Shown piece after piece: positions 1-9,780 of a stretch of DNA of 32,730 nucleotides (within the stretch, counting starts at the first letter, position 1; every line of letters begins with the position of its first letter). A program made the translations under genes and the position numbers. The notes under the pieces are model-generated. The model was not told where the DNA came from. It did no database searches and worked only from the letters and a program-made list of their open reading frames with translations. This DNA is from Trichosphaerium sp. ATCC 40318 (lineage: Eukaryota > Discosea > Flabellinia > Trichosidae). The stretch lies in NCBI GenBank assembly GCA_038496445.1, contig JALMLS010000532.1, positions 1-32,730 of the forward strand, written 5' to 3'.

Positions 1-218
1 ATAATTGCAAAGCAGCAATGAGATAACGATGAGATGTAGGCATGTCATGGCATAGTGACGATGACCCAAATGATGGTGACAATGATCATCCAATTATTTC
101 AATAAGGTGAGCATAAACGTCGCCGTTAATAATCGCTATGTGCTCCCCACAGCGATATATCACTACCTTAGTTCTTAGCGCTAGCTTTGAGCATGGTTAA
201 AATCATACTGATACAGTG
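1..218 (+). repeat. Left arm of an exact 218-bp inverted repeat
   Basis: Bases 1-218 are identical, base for base by block-wise reading, to the reverse complement of 8973-9190. The repeat runs off the left edge of the window, so its full length is unknown. Inside it are an AlkB exon with the H-x-D motif and most of the following intron. Past 218 the two copies still share a 17-base stretch with one further mismatch (around 220-236 against 8955-8971) and then diverge, which marks the junction. Confidence 0.97.
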
Positions 219-222
219 AAGT
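1..222 (+). pseudogene. Truncated duplicate of the AlkB-type gene
   Basis: This plus-strand stretch repeats exon 3 (40-106) and most of intron 3 of the AlkB gene at 8500-9583. The exon reads GMSWHSDDDPNDG followed by DNDHPIISI, with the iron-binding H-x-D in its usual place. After the intron the copy keeps an AG and the first bases of exon 4 (about 222), but the reading then hits TGA within a few codons and the C-terminal half of the enzyme (the 2OG-binding Arg region) is absent. The 5' part lies outside the window. As seen it cannot make a complete AlkB fold; it is best read as a 3'-truncated duplicate created by the inverted duplication. How much of the copy survives upstream is not visible. 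Confidence 0.75.
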
Positions 223-1532
223 ATTGGGACTTCTTGAAAGCTTTAGATATATCTTTCATATCCTCGGGTGCACCTTCAAAAGCACTTGGCTTGGACAAAG
301 CCAAAGCTAGAAAGTTGTTAGACAACACTTCAAAAAAAACGCTGGAAGAATTTTCGAGCTGTGCTCAAACAAAACTATGTACCGTAGTTATAACAGCATT
401 GTATATCGCCTAACATTGCTGCCTTCTTTAAATAAGGTAATCCCTTGCTCCAGTTGATTCTGAACTCTATACAGTAAAGTTATTAACAAGACTAAAAGAA
501 AAACAAGCAGTTTAAATTAAAAAAAATACCATGAAGTCCGAAACAATGTAAGAACGCAATGTTGGCACAAGCATCCTTGTCATTTTCATCAGGAAGTCCA
601 TCTAATCCTTTTATACCTGTTTTCTTCACCGCAGATGGAGCAGGAGTTCCTGTACTAGTACATTAAAACAAAACAAAATACAAAAAAAAAATTTTAGTTT
701 TTTGAAGTTATCTATCCCCTTCGTGCACTATGTGCAATTTCAAGGTATTCATCGCAACGACAAAAAATATTTCCGTTTTACAGGCAAGTTTAAATACGGT
801 TTAGGCGAGTTTTGGATAAAAAACAACATTCATCATTTCAATCACAGATAGATTCTACTTGCCTTTATCCTTAGACAAACGTTCAATGGCATCTCTCCAG
901 AAAGCGTGGCTACCCTCCTCAACTTCCCAACCAGCATGGTACGCTGCTTCGGCCTCAAGGATCCTTCCCTGCTGTTCTAATGCTTCCGCTTTGCGTCTCT
1001 ATGAATAAAAGCGTGAGTTCACTGTCTTTTGACGCGTCACATCACTTTTGAGTGATATTGGGCTGTTTAAGAAATTTTGAGCGTGTCAACTTTGTTTTCG
1101 CGTTATACACGTATATTGTTCTCTGTTAACGCTTTGTAACAGTAATAAAGCAAAATAACGGATAAATTACGCACCCACGCTTTTGACCACTTTTTTTGTG
1201 ATAGCTCTAATGCCACATCTGCGTCTTCAAGCGCTTTAGCGTATTGTTCGGTCTTTTGGTACACAGCAGCCCTGTTTGAGAACAAAATGGGATTTTTGGC
1301 GTTAATACTGATGGCTTTGTCGTATTGAGCGAGGGCAGACTCGAAATCGCCTTTTTGAAACGCTGTGTTGCCCAATTGTTTAAATTTCTCTGACTGTCAT
1401 AATTTAGGCGTCAAATGAATATAGGTAACGTACTTCAGGGTCCGAAGGGAAATTTGTTTGTACTTTGGTATTTACAACATTCTTTTTGTTTGGCTGCTTC
1501 TTACCGCGTCGCTTCTTCCTGGCGTTACTCAT
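203..1532 (-). CDS. TPR-repeat protein (C-terminal exons tentative)
   Basis: The start codon is at 1532-1530, followed by a very basic N-terminus (SNARKKRRGKKQ). Exons 1434-1532, 1175-1393 and 855-998 join in phase (GTACGT and GTGCGT donors). They give tetratricopeptide repeats of the kind found in co-chaperones and adaptors: KFKQLGNTAFQKGDFESALA, the SNRAAVY turn, and KAWRRKAEALEQQGR. The shortest model stops at 855-857 (153 aa). Three further coding-looking exons on the same strand (530-654, 415-491, 203-358) join to each other in phase and also fit exon 3 in phase, if a GTAG donor just before that stop is used with an intron of about 200 nt. That would add about 120 residues and end at a TGA at 203-205. 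I cannot say whether these exons belong to this gene or to a separate one. TPR domains bind peptides; the partner is unknown. The last codons lie inside the inverted repeat. Confidence 0.65.
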
Positions 1533-1797
1533 GAGTACTTACAGCCCTATTAGTAGCAATACAATACTACAAGTCTCGGTATTTCTATCTTCGTCAAATT
1601 TCGTTGCAAAACACACTCGTGACAAGCTATCCCTTTCCTACAATAACAAACTCAACTTCAACTAACTTGACACTTTCAAATCGCCGTTTCTCCCTTTTGT
1701 TTCGGAAAGGGGTTCTCTGAAAAGTCTGTATTTTTATTAAGTTTAAGTTGCATACCAACTTCTCATTTCACCATCAAACAAGCAATTCAAGCATAAA

Positions 1798-3517
1798 ATG
1801 GACACAAACGTTGTATCTTCACTTCAATCTCGTACCCTTGAGTCTCTGGGTTTATTCCCAGGCACGCTTCTTTACTTTTTATCAAGGTCTAATATTACGT
1901 AGAGGCTCACTGCCGCGCCCCAGTTATAAGAGCAAAGTCGTGTATTAAGCGGGGCCACGCCAATCTCTAATTCCACGACCTCACAGGCACGTTATTGCAT
2001 TAATATTATACATATCCTAATCAATACAACAGGGGCAACGCCTCAAAAGATCGCGTGGTTATTCTACACCTTCGCAACCCTCAAAAAGACGTAAAACTCA
2101 ACCAATTGCTCAAATAGATCCAGATGTACGATTAAATAGTCATAAAACATTCGAATGTACCGAACTAACAGAGGTTTTCAGACAAAACAAAAAATATCGC
2201 ATATTTATACAGGCAATCCAACATTCCCTTCACAAGGCGCCTCTGTACGATTTGATGTAGGAACTGTGGCACCTAATGGTTGGATACCAACACAACCAAA
2301 TCCACTTCCTTGTCTCCTTACAAAAGGCGATAAGCAGTTTACCTTGCTATCTTGGCCCCTTTCAAACCCATCATACACCTTACAAGGTACGTATACACAT
2401 CTCATCCTCTCCTCTCCATTACTAACAGTGGCTCTCAAGGTCATGTAACAGTGTTTCTAGTGACGTATGATGGTAACCCCGCCAACCGTACGTTTTTTTT
2501 TTTGGATTTCGGAGTTTACTGCCTACCTTCGATTATTTTTGTATTTTTATGTATATTGACTTACGCGTTCCAGAGCGCGTTCGATATGTTCCTGAAGCGA
2601 ACTCTGGTGGTAATCTAACTATGCACTGGGATGCTCAAACTCAGTCTATTATTTTACTTGGCGGTAAAGATTGGGGTAAACTCTCTGATTACGCAAAAGC
2701 AAACACTTCATATAAACGTGTACGTACAAAAGATTGATAAAAATAATCTAAAATGAATGACATTTTGACACCGTTTTTGACATTTTGATGGACGGAATTT
2801 TTTTTTCTGGATTTTTTTTGTTTTGGCATTGGTTGTACTTTAAATTGACGTTTAATGCTCTAGAGTAACTTACCACGGTACTTATGGAACTATGCTGTTG
2901 CTATTGTTGATGTACCTGGCCAAAGATCTGTATACAAGACACAACCGTTCAGAAAATTGGCCTCAAGACAATGGCGATACCTCGAAAAGAAAAATGTTGA
3001 TAACTGTATAGAAGTAGCTTCTTTTTGCTCTCTAAACTGTTATATGCGTAACGCAGAGCTCACAGAAGATCTTTCTGCTCTACTACCGTTTGCACCACAA
3101 TACGGCTCTCCAGTGACCCCACAGCCTCCAGTTCGAGCTGAGGCTCCAAGTCTGGATGTAGAGATGGCTTGCTCCGCTGTTATCCAACAAGAGGCATCGC
3201 TTAGTTCTGGTAACGCCCTCAACTCTTCAGATCATGATACTACTTCTCACAATGACGTGTACGAAACGTTTTTATTTTTACAACTTTTTAAAAGACTTGG
3301 TGACTTATGTTGTGTTTCTAGTGAACCAATGTCTGATGAATTATCCAGTACCGATTCGACATCAGAGTCTTCAATTGCATTCTCTTGTTCTGTGCGTGCT
3401 ACGCCACTACCTGATGCTGCACCTGCAGTAGGTTCGTCTGATAGTGCTTCTTGTTCAGTGTCATTTGAAGAAGAATTAGAGTTTGGAAATGAGGAGTATG
3501 CATTTCTTTCTCTTTGA
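1798..3517 (+). CDS. Unrecognised protein with basic N-terminus and Ser/acidic C-terminal tail
   Basis: Well supported exons, joined in matching phase, are 2033-2156, 2213-2390, 2429-2487, 2574-2719 and 2864-3517. The first exon is uncertain; ATG at 1798 spliced from 1812 gives MDTNV in phase 0. The predicted protein is about 390 aa. Order: a basic, nuclear-localisation-like segment (PSKRRKTQ), then a compact domain rich in beta-type sequence (RFDVGTVAPNGWIPTQPNPL, VTVFLVTYDGNPAN, LTMHWDAQTQSIILLGG, LWNYAVAIVDVPGQ), then a low-complexity Ser/acidic tail. I do not recognise the domain. The layout resembles a transcription regulator, but that is inference only. Bases 3259-3321 may be one more intron of a length divisible by three (GTACGA donor, CTAG acceptor), which would remove about 21 residues without a frame change. 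The gene diverges from the TPR gene over a gap of about 265 bp. Confidence 0.6.
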
Positions 3518-4327
3518 CTCTTCCATCGATCATTGTATCATTGTAAATAGATAAATAATTAAAAGCCTGTTGTTACAAAACCGTGATATGTATCTGTCCC
3601 AGAAGAAGATTCTCTCCTTACAATTATTGTTGCGCATGTATAATTTAATCTTGCACATGTTGGAAAGTGTTGCTCTTGCTTACAATGCACTCAATAAGCA
3701 GTCCATTGGATTACTAAAAAGGGTTTAGTATATGAGCTAGAGCGATCCACAATTACGTCCAGTAACACATAAAGTTGCTTATGAGGACAGTGTGTAGTAA
3801 AGTTGTAATATCGCTACTGTTAAACACTATTGCAACCCTTTCACATCACGTGACTAGAACGCGCGTTTTTACATTTAGATTTTGAGGGTGATCCTTTATG
3901 CTCGTATTACGTGAAGATATCTTATTCCACGTATTCCACGTGGCAGTGTTCATGGAAAAAAAAGAGAAACCGTTTTTTTTTGGAACTCCACGAGCTCACT
4001 TCTTACTCTTCTCAAACTTAAGAAAATCCGCCAACTTTTCAACAAAAACCAAATAACAAGTTTTTCAGTTATAACTCCACGACCTTCGCATGTCATCCTT
4101 AGATAAAGCTTCTATATATACTTGCGGGCACTTTGCCGGCAAAAAAGGTTCACCTAATCGTGTTATTCGGTTAGTTAACTAATATTGTTTTGACAGTCGC
4201 GAAACTCGCTGATCCAGAGTGTATGGCTACCGGCGCGAGGTTTACAGCGGTTACAAGTACGATTGTTATTAAAACATACAGTAAGGGCCGTTAACGGACA
4301 AAACTAAGGTCACAGATCTCTATACGC
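3518..4327. other. Intergenic region upstream of the RCC1-TIR gene
   Basis: No exon-like reading was found on either strand in these 810 bases. The stretch holds a perfect TCACGTGA palindrome (3846-3853) and a doubled ATTCCACGT motif near 3925-3945. It presumably carries the promoter of the gene starting at 4328. Confidence 0.5.
3846..3853. promoter_or_regulatory. TCACGTGA palindrome (E-box-like)
   Basis: This perfect 8-bp palindrome contains the CACGTG core bound by bHLH and bZIP factors in many eukaryotes. It lies about 475 bp before the RCC1-TIR gene. The same 8-mer occurs at 9651-9658 in the AlkB/F-box divergent promoter. Function is inferred from position only. Confidence 0.3.
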
Positions 4328-7300
4328 ATGGGGGTACCCATCAGAAAGAGCTCTAGGGCTTACAGCGAACTGGGTGAAAAAGAGCCAGCTGTAGTAGATG
4401 GAGTATCAGATGTAGCTCAATTAGACGCTGGAGTGAGTAAAATCATTGCACGCACACGTAAGTTCGATATTGGTGACATTATGTTAACTCCACTATGTGA
4501 AGGTACTGGTTACGTCTTCGTCTTAGAGCCAAATGAAGCAACCTTGAAAGCAACTCGCATTCAAAACTTTATTGGTACACCAGTGTATGTCAAAGGCTTT
4601 TTTTTGGTATATTTTGTTAAACTTGCCCTAGTATGGTGTCTTGTGGTGCTAGCCACTTTGCAATTGTAACACGTACGTTGGAACACTTTTTTTTTGGATT
4701 TTTGGAAAACTTGACTCTTTTTCTTGTTTTTTGGATTTTAGCGGTATTGTTAAGTTACTCTTTTTCAGAAAATGGATTGGTTTATACATGGGGTGAGGGT
4801 AGATATGGTAGACTTGGTCAAGGTGATGAAGTCTCTAGAAAATCACCAGTACAAGTCAAATCACTTAAATACGTTAAGTCCATATCTTGTGGCCGAGAGC
4901 ACACTCTTGCATTGTTGAGTACGACTGTTTTAATAGATTCATATTCTAAATATGTCTGTTAATAGGTAGTGGTGAAGTTCAAAGCTTTGGATTTGGTGGT
5001 AATGGAGCTCTTGGACACGGAGACAATTGCAACCAGCTTTTGCCAAAGAAAATTGTTGATATGCCTACAGCTGTTCAAATATCTGCTGGTGCTATTCATA
5101 GTTCAGCTGTATCAAAGGATAGTAATCTTTATACTTGGGGATCGTCCTTTCGCGGAGCGGTACGTTGTAGTGACTCAATTTGAGTATAAGTAAGCATGAC
5201 TAAAAGTTTGTTTAGTTAGGACAAGGTAAAAAAACAATGATTAAGATTCCAGTCAAAGTTGAAGGTACCTTAATATTTATTTTACCACCTATTAACCCTT
5301 ATATGTTCAAGGTATATCCAACGTATCGCAAGTATCATCTGGATACTATCACATGGCCTTTGTATCGGGTAAGTGATTGTTAATTTTAGTTCATTTGCTG
5401 ATTTTATTTCCAAAGAGTACGGAGAGTTATACACTTGTGGATCTGGTTACAGCGGCAAATTGTGTCATGAAGACGATAATGATTACAATGTTCCTACGCT
5501 TGTAAAATATATGGTGGGTAAACCAGCGTTTCAAGTATCATGTGGATTTCTGCACACATCAGTACTGCGTAAGTGGTGAACTTTGAAACGTCTTTGTCTC
5601 ATTTTTTTAATAAGTGAACATGATTGGACTTCTGAAGCGTATTGAGAAACAAGGAAATATCAGAGAGTATCTTGTTTGGTTAATCAGAAAAGGAGATTCA
5701 CATATAGATATGGCCAAGGCAGCTTTAACACATGTGTTATCCAGACCTATGAATCACTTGGGTACCTTTTTTTTAGTAAAAATCTTCTGTTTTATGTTTA
5801 ACATTCTTTAAGGTCTTGTTGTGTCAAAGAATCAAAATCTATTACACATATCGTCAATGGCTGGTAATAAAGCGTTTGTGAGTCATCTATTGGGTTTAAA
5901 GGAGGCTTCGGACTCTTCATTGAACCTCGACAAGCAAGGTACCTTGCAAAACAATTTTGTTTATTTTTATGCTCATATCTTATCTTGTAGATGATAAGGG
6001 AAATACTGCCTTGCATTTAGCTGTTGAATACGGAAAATTAGATATTGCAAAGATGCTTATTAAGGCTGGTACTGATGTTGAGATAATTAACAGAAACGGT
6101 GAAGACGCTTTTGATCTTGCAAGTAACTTACAAGTCCAACAAAACTTGAAAGGTAAAAAACTGTTTCACAGAAAATTGTTTTTTTTTTTGACACGTGTAT
6201 AGTTTTGGCTGGAAAAAAAGATGTGTTCATCAGTTATGGTGTATCTAGTAAAGCAACAGCTTTCTGTAGACGTATTAAGGATTCTCTTGAAAGCAATAAT
6301 ATCTTGTGTTGGCTTGATGAAAAGGAGCTGAGAGCGGGAGCCGAGTACGTCAAATGGTTGTGAACTTTTATCAAAGTTCATTGTGTCAATTGTTTTGGTA
6401 TGACGTTAATATTTGGTTTAGTTGGGTTAATGAGCTTAAGAAAGCAGTTGCCAAATGCCCTGTTATGGTGTTTGTTGTAACTAAAAAATCAGTTAAATCA
6501 GAGCACTGTAAGATGGAACTAGAGATTGCTCTCAAGGCGAAGAAACATATATTCCCTATTATTTTAGAAACAGCTGACTTATCATCTCAGCCATTCTCGG
6601 TAAGTTAAGAGTAAATTTTGAAGTGACAGAGTTCTTGATATTAACAAAAATCCAACAGAGTCTGCAAGATCGTCAATGGGTTGATTTTCAGAACGCTTCT
6701 TTTGACGTTCAGATAGCCAAGGTTGTCAAGGCTATTAGGACAAAGATACATAACAAGGGTGTCAGTAATTATAGTCTATCTTCCTCAGATACATCCGTTG
6801 TCGAAGAAAAACAAGATGTTTTGAAGAGGAAACCTTTTGGGACAAAAAGGAAGTATAATTTTTCTTCATCTTCATCATCGTTTTTCAAGTTCGGTGATAG
6901 CTTCCAGACAAAGAAAGTAGATGAAGCACCTGAAACACGTGCACCAGATCGTACGTTCATTGTTGTATTAAAGTACTTTTAATGGTTAACACGTGATCTA
7001 TAGACATTAAAGTAACTGTTGTTCATCAAATCTCTGAAGGGTTTTTCACAGCTCAGTTTTTAAGTGGTGTTCGTATTGCTACAGCTGAACTTGGCATAGA
7101 GCTTGTAGTATCAGATAGTCAGGTATTATAATTATCTATACTTATGTAACTCTCTAAAAATGAGAAAGGGACAAGTAACAAAGATGATTGGTCAGCTTGG
7201 TGAAGCCATCCAAACAAACTCAACAGCAATTATTATCAATCATGGGTATGCTCCTTTGTTGTTTCCTTCTGTGCTTCATGTTTCAAGATGTAAGATCTCG

Positions 7301-8416
7301 ACTGATCCTTTGTTTTTTAGGTTTTCTGTAGAGTTGTCACCTGTTATTGAACTTGCTCTTGAGCGCGGTATAAAGGTCATTGCGTTTGATTTTGGAATAC
7401 AAAATCCTGATGTTACTGAGATTGAACAAGATGACTTTATGCTATCACTAAAACTTTGTCGTGAATTGGCAAAGGATCATAGTGGTAGTGCTAATGTATT
7501 CTACTTTAAAAACAAACAAGGATTCGCACCTTTGGAGAAAAGAAACAAGATATGGCAATCAGTAAAATGGAGGTAAGAAATAAACAAAATTCACAGAATT
7601 AAACAGACGGCAACTTTTTAACGCTTTCTCAGGTTTCCTGGTCTCAACGAAATTGCAATTCCTAATACATTAGCTGATAATCCAGAACATCAAATCGCTG
7701 ATTTCTTACAAAACCATCCTGAAGGAAACGCTGTAAGAGAATGTCAAAACCTAACTTAAAGAAACTTAAACTAACCAATCCTTCAAGGTTTTGTCAATGT
7801 TTAACCTATGGACAAAAGGCGCATTCAAAGTACGCTTTATTAGAAATTCTATTATTTCAATATATTAAAAGAATACAGGCTATCACAGCAGCTGGTGTAG
7901 AGAGTAAATTCTCACTTTATTCTTGTGATATTGATGATGAAGATATCGAGTTAATGATTAGAAAGGGTAGCCCTTGGAAGGCTAGTATTGCTGCTAATCC
8001 AGCTTCAATCGGAAGATTATCTGTATTCGCTGCTTATGCCATGATAAGCGGTATAGCTATTGGGAAGTACATTCTATTTGAGCCAACACTTGTAACTCGT
8101 CAGTTTCTTGTTGAAAATAAGATTAGTGACTTTTCAAGCCTTGTAGACAAGCTCCCAGGTTTTGGTCAAGATATTCTACTTGTACGTAGTTCAAGAATCG
8201 ACAAATCTTCTTATGTTGAACAGCCGTTTTTGAACACGTGTTTTTTTCTTCTCAAGAATTTTTTTCGCTAAAGTTGGTTTGTTTTAGGAGCAGTACGATT
8301 TCATGCGTACAGTCAAGACCAAGAGTGAGAAAAGGAATGAAATGCGATCGAAGAAAGTAGATACAACATCAGCCAAAGCTGGACAGGTTGCCAAGAGGCG
8401 TAAGTTCAGATACTAA
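4328..8416 (+). CDS. RCC1-ankyrin-TIR-periplasmic-binding-protein fusion, about 990 aa
   Basis: About 20 short exons join in consistent phase with GT-AG introns of roughly 47-110 nt. Domains in order: (a) RCC1 propeller repeats over about 4450-5570 (VSCGASHFAIVT, GLVYTWGEGRYGRLGQGDE, SCGREHTLAL, VSCGFLHTSVL); (b) a helical linker, then ankyrin repeats over about 5620-6150 (NLLHISSMAGNKAFVSHLL, GNTALHLAVEYGKLDIAKML); (c) a TIR domain over about 6203-6800 (KDVFISYG, LDEKELRAG, SEHCKMELEIALKAKKHIF, the distal QWVDF); (d) a Ser-rich linker; (e) a full-length type 1 periplasmic-binding fold over about 7005-8280 (VVHQISEGFFTAQFLSGVRI, AIIINHG, ERGIKVIAFD, PWKASIAANPASIGRL); (f) a basic tail KRRKFRY. 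There is no signal peptide, so it should act in the cytosol or nucleus. TIR domains of known systems bind partners or consume NAD+; PBP1 domains bind sugars or similar small ligands. The combination suggests ligand-gated TIR output (inference). The last intron (about 8180-8287) has two possible donors. The gene ends 83 bp from the convergent AlkB gene. Confidence 0.85.
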
Positions 8417-8499
8417 GCGATTAAGATACGAATTGTAATTCTTTGCAAAAATAAAAATGAGCGAAAATACAGATGGTACAAGTTCTAGTTTTAGTTTCG

Positions 8500-9583
8500 T
8501 TACAAGATGGTACAAGTTCTTTGAGGTTCTTGTTCTATTTTTACAGGAGAAGTTACTTCTTTCTCTTGTTCTTCGTCTTGATCTGGGTATTGCCACTCAG
8601 ACTCTCTACCTGATCAAAACAATAAGTTTTTGGAGAATTTTAACAAAAGAAGTTTAAGAAGTTCTTTTAGTTTTGCCTCGTATCGGCTTGTTTCTCGGTA
8701 GTATAAGATTTCTTAGTAAAAAAAATAGAATACGAGAAATGAACAGATGCATACCAAGAATATTAGGCGCATCTCTAAACGTGAAATTGAATCGCAGTTG
8801 TTTGCATTCTTCTGGTAAAAAAGAAGGGGACGTATCACTATATACTTCATGTACGCAGTGTTTCAGCATTCTATTTGGACCTCCCCATACTATGATGTCT
8901 CCAGAGTCTAGTCTTATATCACATTCTTTATCATCAAGAACATATCCAAACCTACAAGAATTCCCAATACTACACTGTATCAGTATGATTTTAACCATGC
9001 TCAAAGCTAGCGCTAAGAACTAAGGTAGTGATATATCGCTGTGGGGAGCACATAGCGATTATTAACGGCGACGTTTATGCTCACCTTATTGAAATAATTG
9101 GATGATCATTGTCACCATCATTTGGGTCATCGTCACTATGCCATGACATGCCTACATCTCATCGTTATCTCATTGCTGCTTTGCAATTATACATACCTTG
9201 TGCATCTGCGTAATGGAGCAATAGGAGATGGGTTGGATTCATATTTGGCAAACTGTCATCAACCGTTTGACATTTGTCAATTATTTGACCACACAAAGTT
9301 GTAATGGTTTCTGGGTGTTCAAAGTTTCTTACTGCATCGTATATCCGGCCTCTAGACCAGCTCGCATTAAGTACACGTTTTCCTTTCCACGTTGTTGTCC
9401 AAAATCCGTTTTTAGTTCGTGCACCTGCCTTAGAGGCGTTAGTAGGTATTATCATGCGTTTAAGGGCACTTTAGCGGCGTATGTTGCTAGCCATGCTTGA
9501 GCGTCTTCTGAGAGTGTATTTTTTAGTAATACTACCCCAGGTGCTATTGATAATGCGCCAGTGTCGTCTAGAGTGAACTCCAT
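8500..9583 (-). CDS. AlkB-type Fe(II)/2-oxoglutarate dioxygenase, 245 aa
   Basis: Five exons (9470-9583, 9197-9428, 9085-9151, 8755-8969, 8500-8609) join in phase to 246 codons including the stop. AlkB enzymes hydroxylate alkyl groups on nucleic acids or proteins, using 2-oxoglutarate, O2 and Fe(II). Diagnostic features: WKGKRVLNASW, then THLLLLHYADAQGMSWHSDD with the iron-binding H-x-D, PIISISIGNSCRFGY, DIRLDSGDIIVWGGPNRMLK with the distal-His region (KHCVHEV), and LRFNFTFRDAP with the 2OG-binding arginines. The tail is acidic (YPDQDEEQEKE) and ends in TCTIL. Which AlkB homolog class it belongs to, and hence its substrate, cannot be settled by eye. A truncated copy sits at the left edge of the window in opposite orientation. 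Its promoter is shared with the F-box/LRR gene. Confidence 0.92.
8973..9190 (-). repeat. Right arm of the exact 218-bp inverted repeat
   Basis: This is the reverse complement of 1-218 with no mismatch found. Here it lies inside the intact AlkB gene: it covers exon 3, most of intron 3 and most of intron 2. Base 8972 is the first difference, next to the exon 4 acceptor. Confidence 0.97.
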
Positions 9584-9780
9584 TTGTTTTGTTGCCTTGT
9601 AATACAATTTTAGTTGAAAACTAGTTTTTCACAGAAGTTTCTTCATTTTGTCACGTGATTCATTTTAATAAACAGAAGCTACTTCACAGCACTTTTGTAG
9701 ATTCTTTCAGTTACTGCACGTAAACAATCGTCACAGTAGCTCCTGATAACAGGCTACGTACTATCAATCTTATAGCTGGC
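9584..9780. promoter_or_regulatory. Divergent promoter between AlkB and F-box/LRR genes
   Basis: Only 197 bp separate the two start codons (9583 on minus, 9781 on plus), so both promoters must fit here or overlap the genes. The gap contains a perfect TCACGTGA palindrome at 9651-9658. No clear TATA box is visible. Confidence 0.5.

Noticed and set aside
1-218. Inverted repeat as terminal inverted repeats of a 9-kb DNA transposon
   Set aside because: The arms hold AlkB exons and introns, one arm sits inside an intact host gene, and no transposase lies between them.
216-413. Plus-strand ORF of 65 codons just after the inverted repeat
   Set aside because: The minus-strand reading of the same bases forms phase-matched exons with a natural C-terminus; the plus reading has no splice link to the AlkB fragment in frame.
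1748-1948. Plus-strand ORF of 66 codons upstream of the Ser-rich-tail gene
   Set aside because: It overlaps the likely first exon and intron in another frame and has no domain features.
8457-8657. Plus-strand ORF of 66 codons and a short GATGGTACAAGTTCT duplication
   Set aside because: The ORF lies antisense to the last AlkB exon, which has better coding character and matching splice phase; the duplication is only 16 bases.
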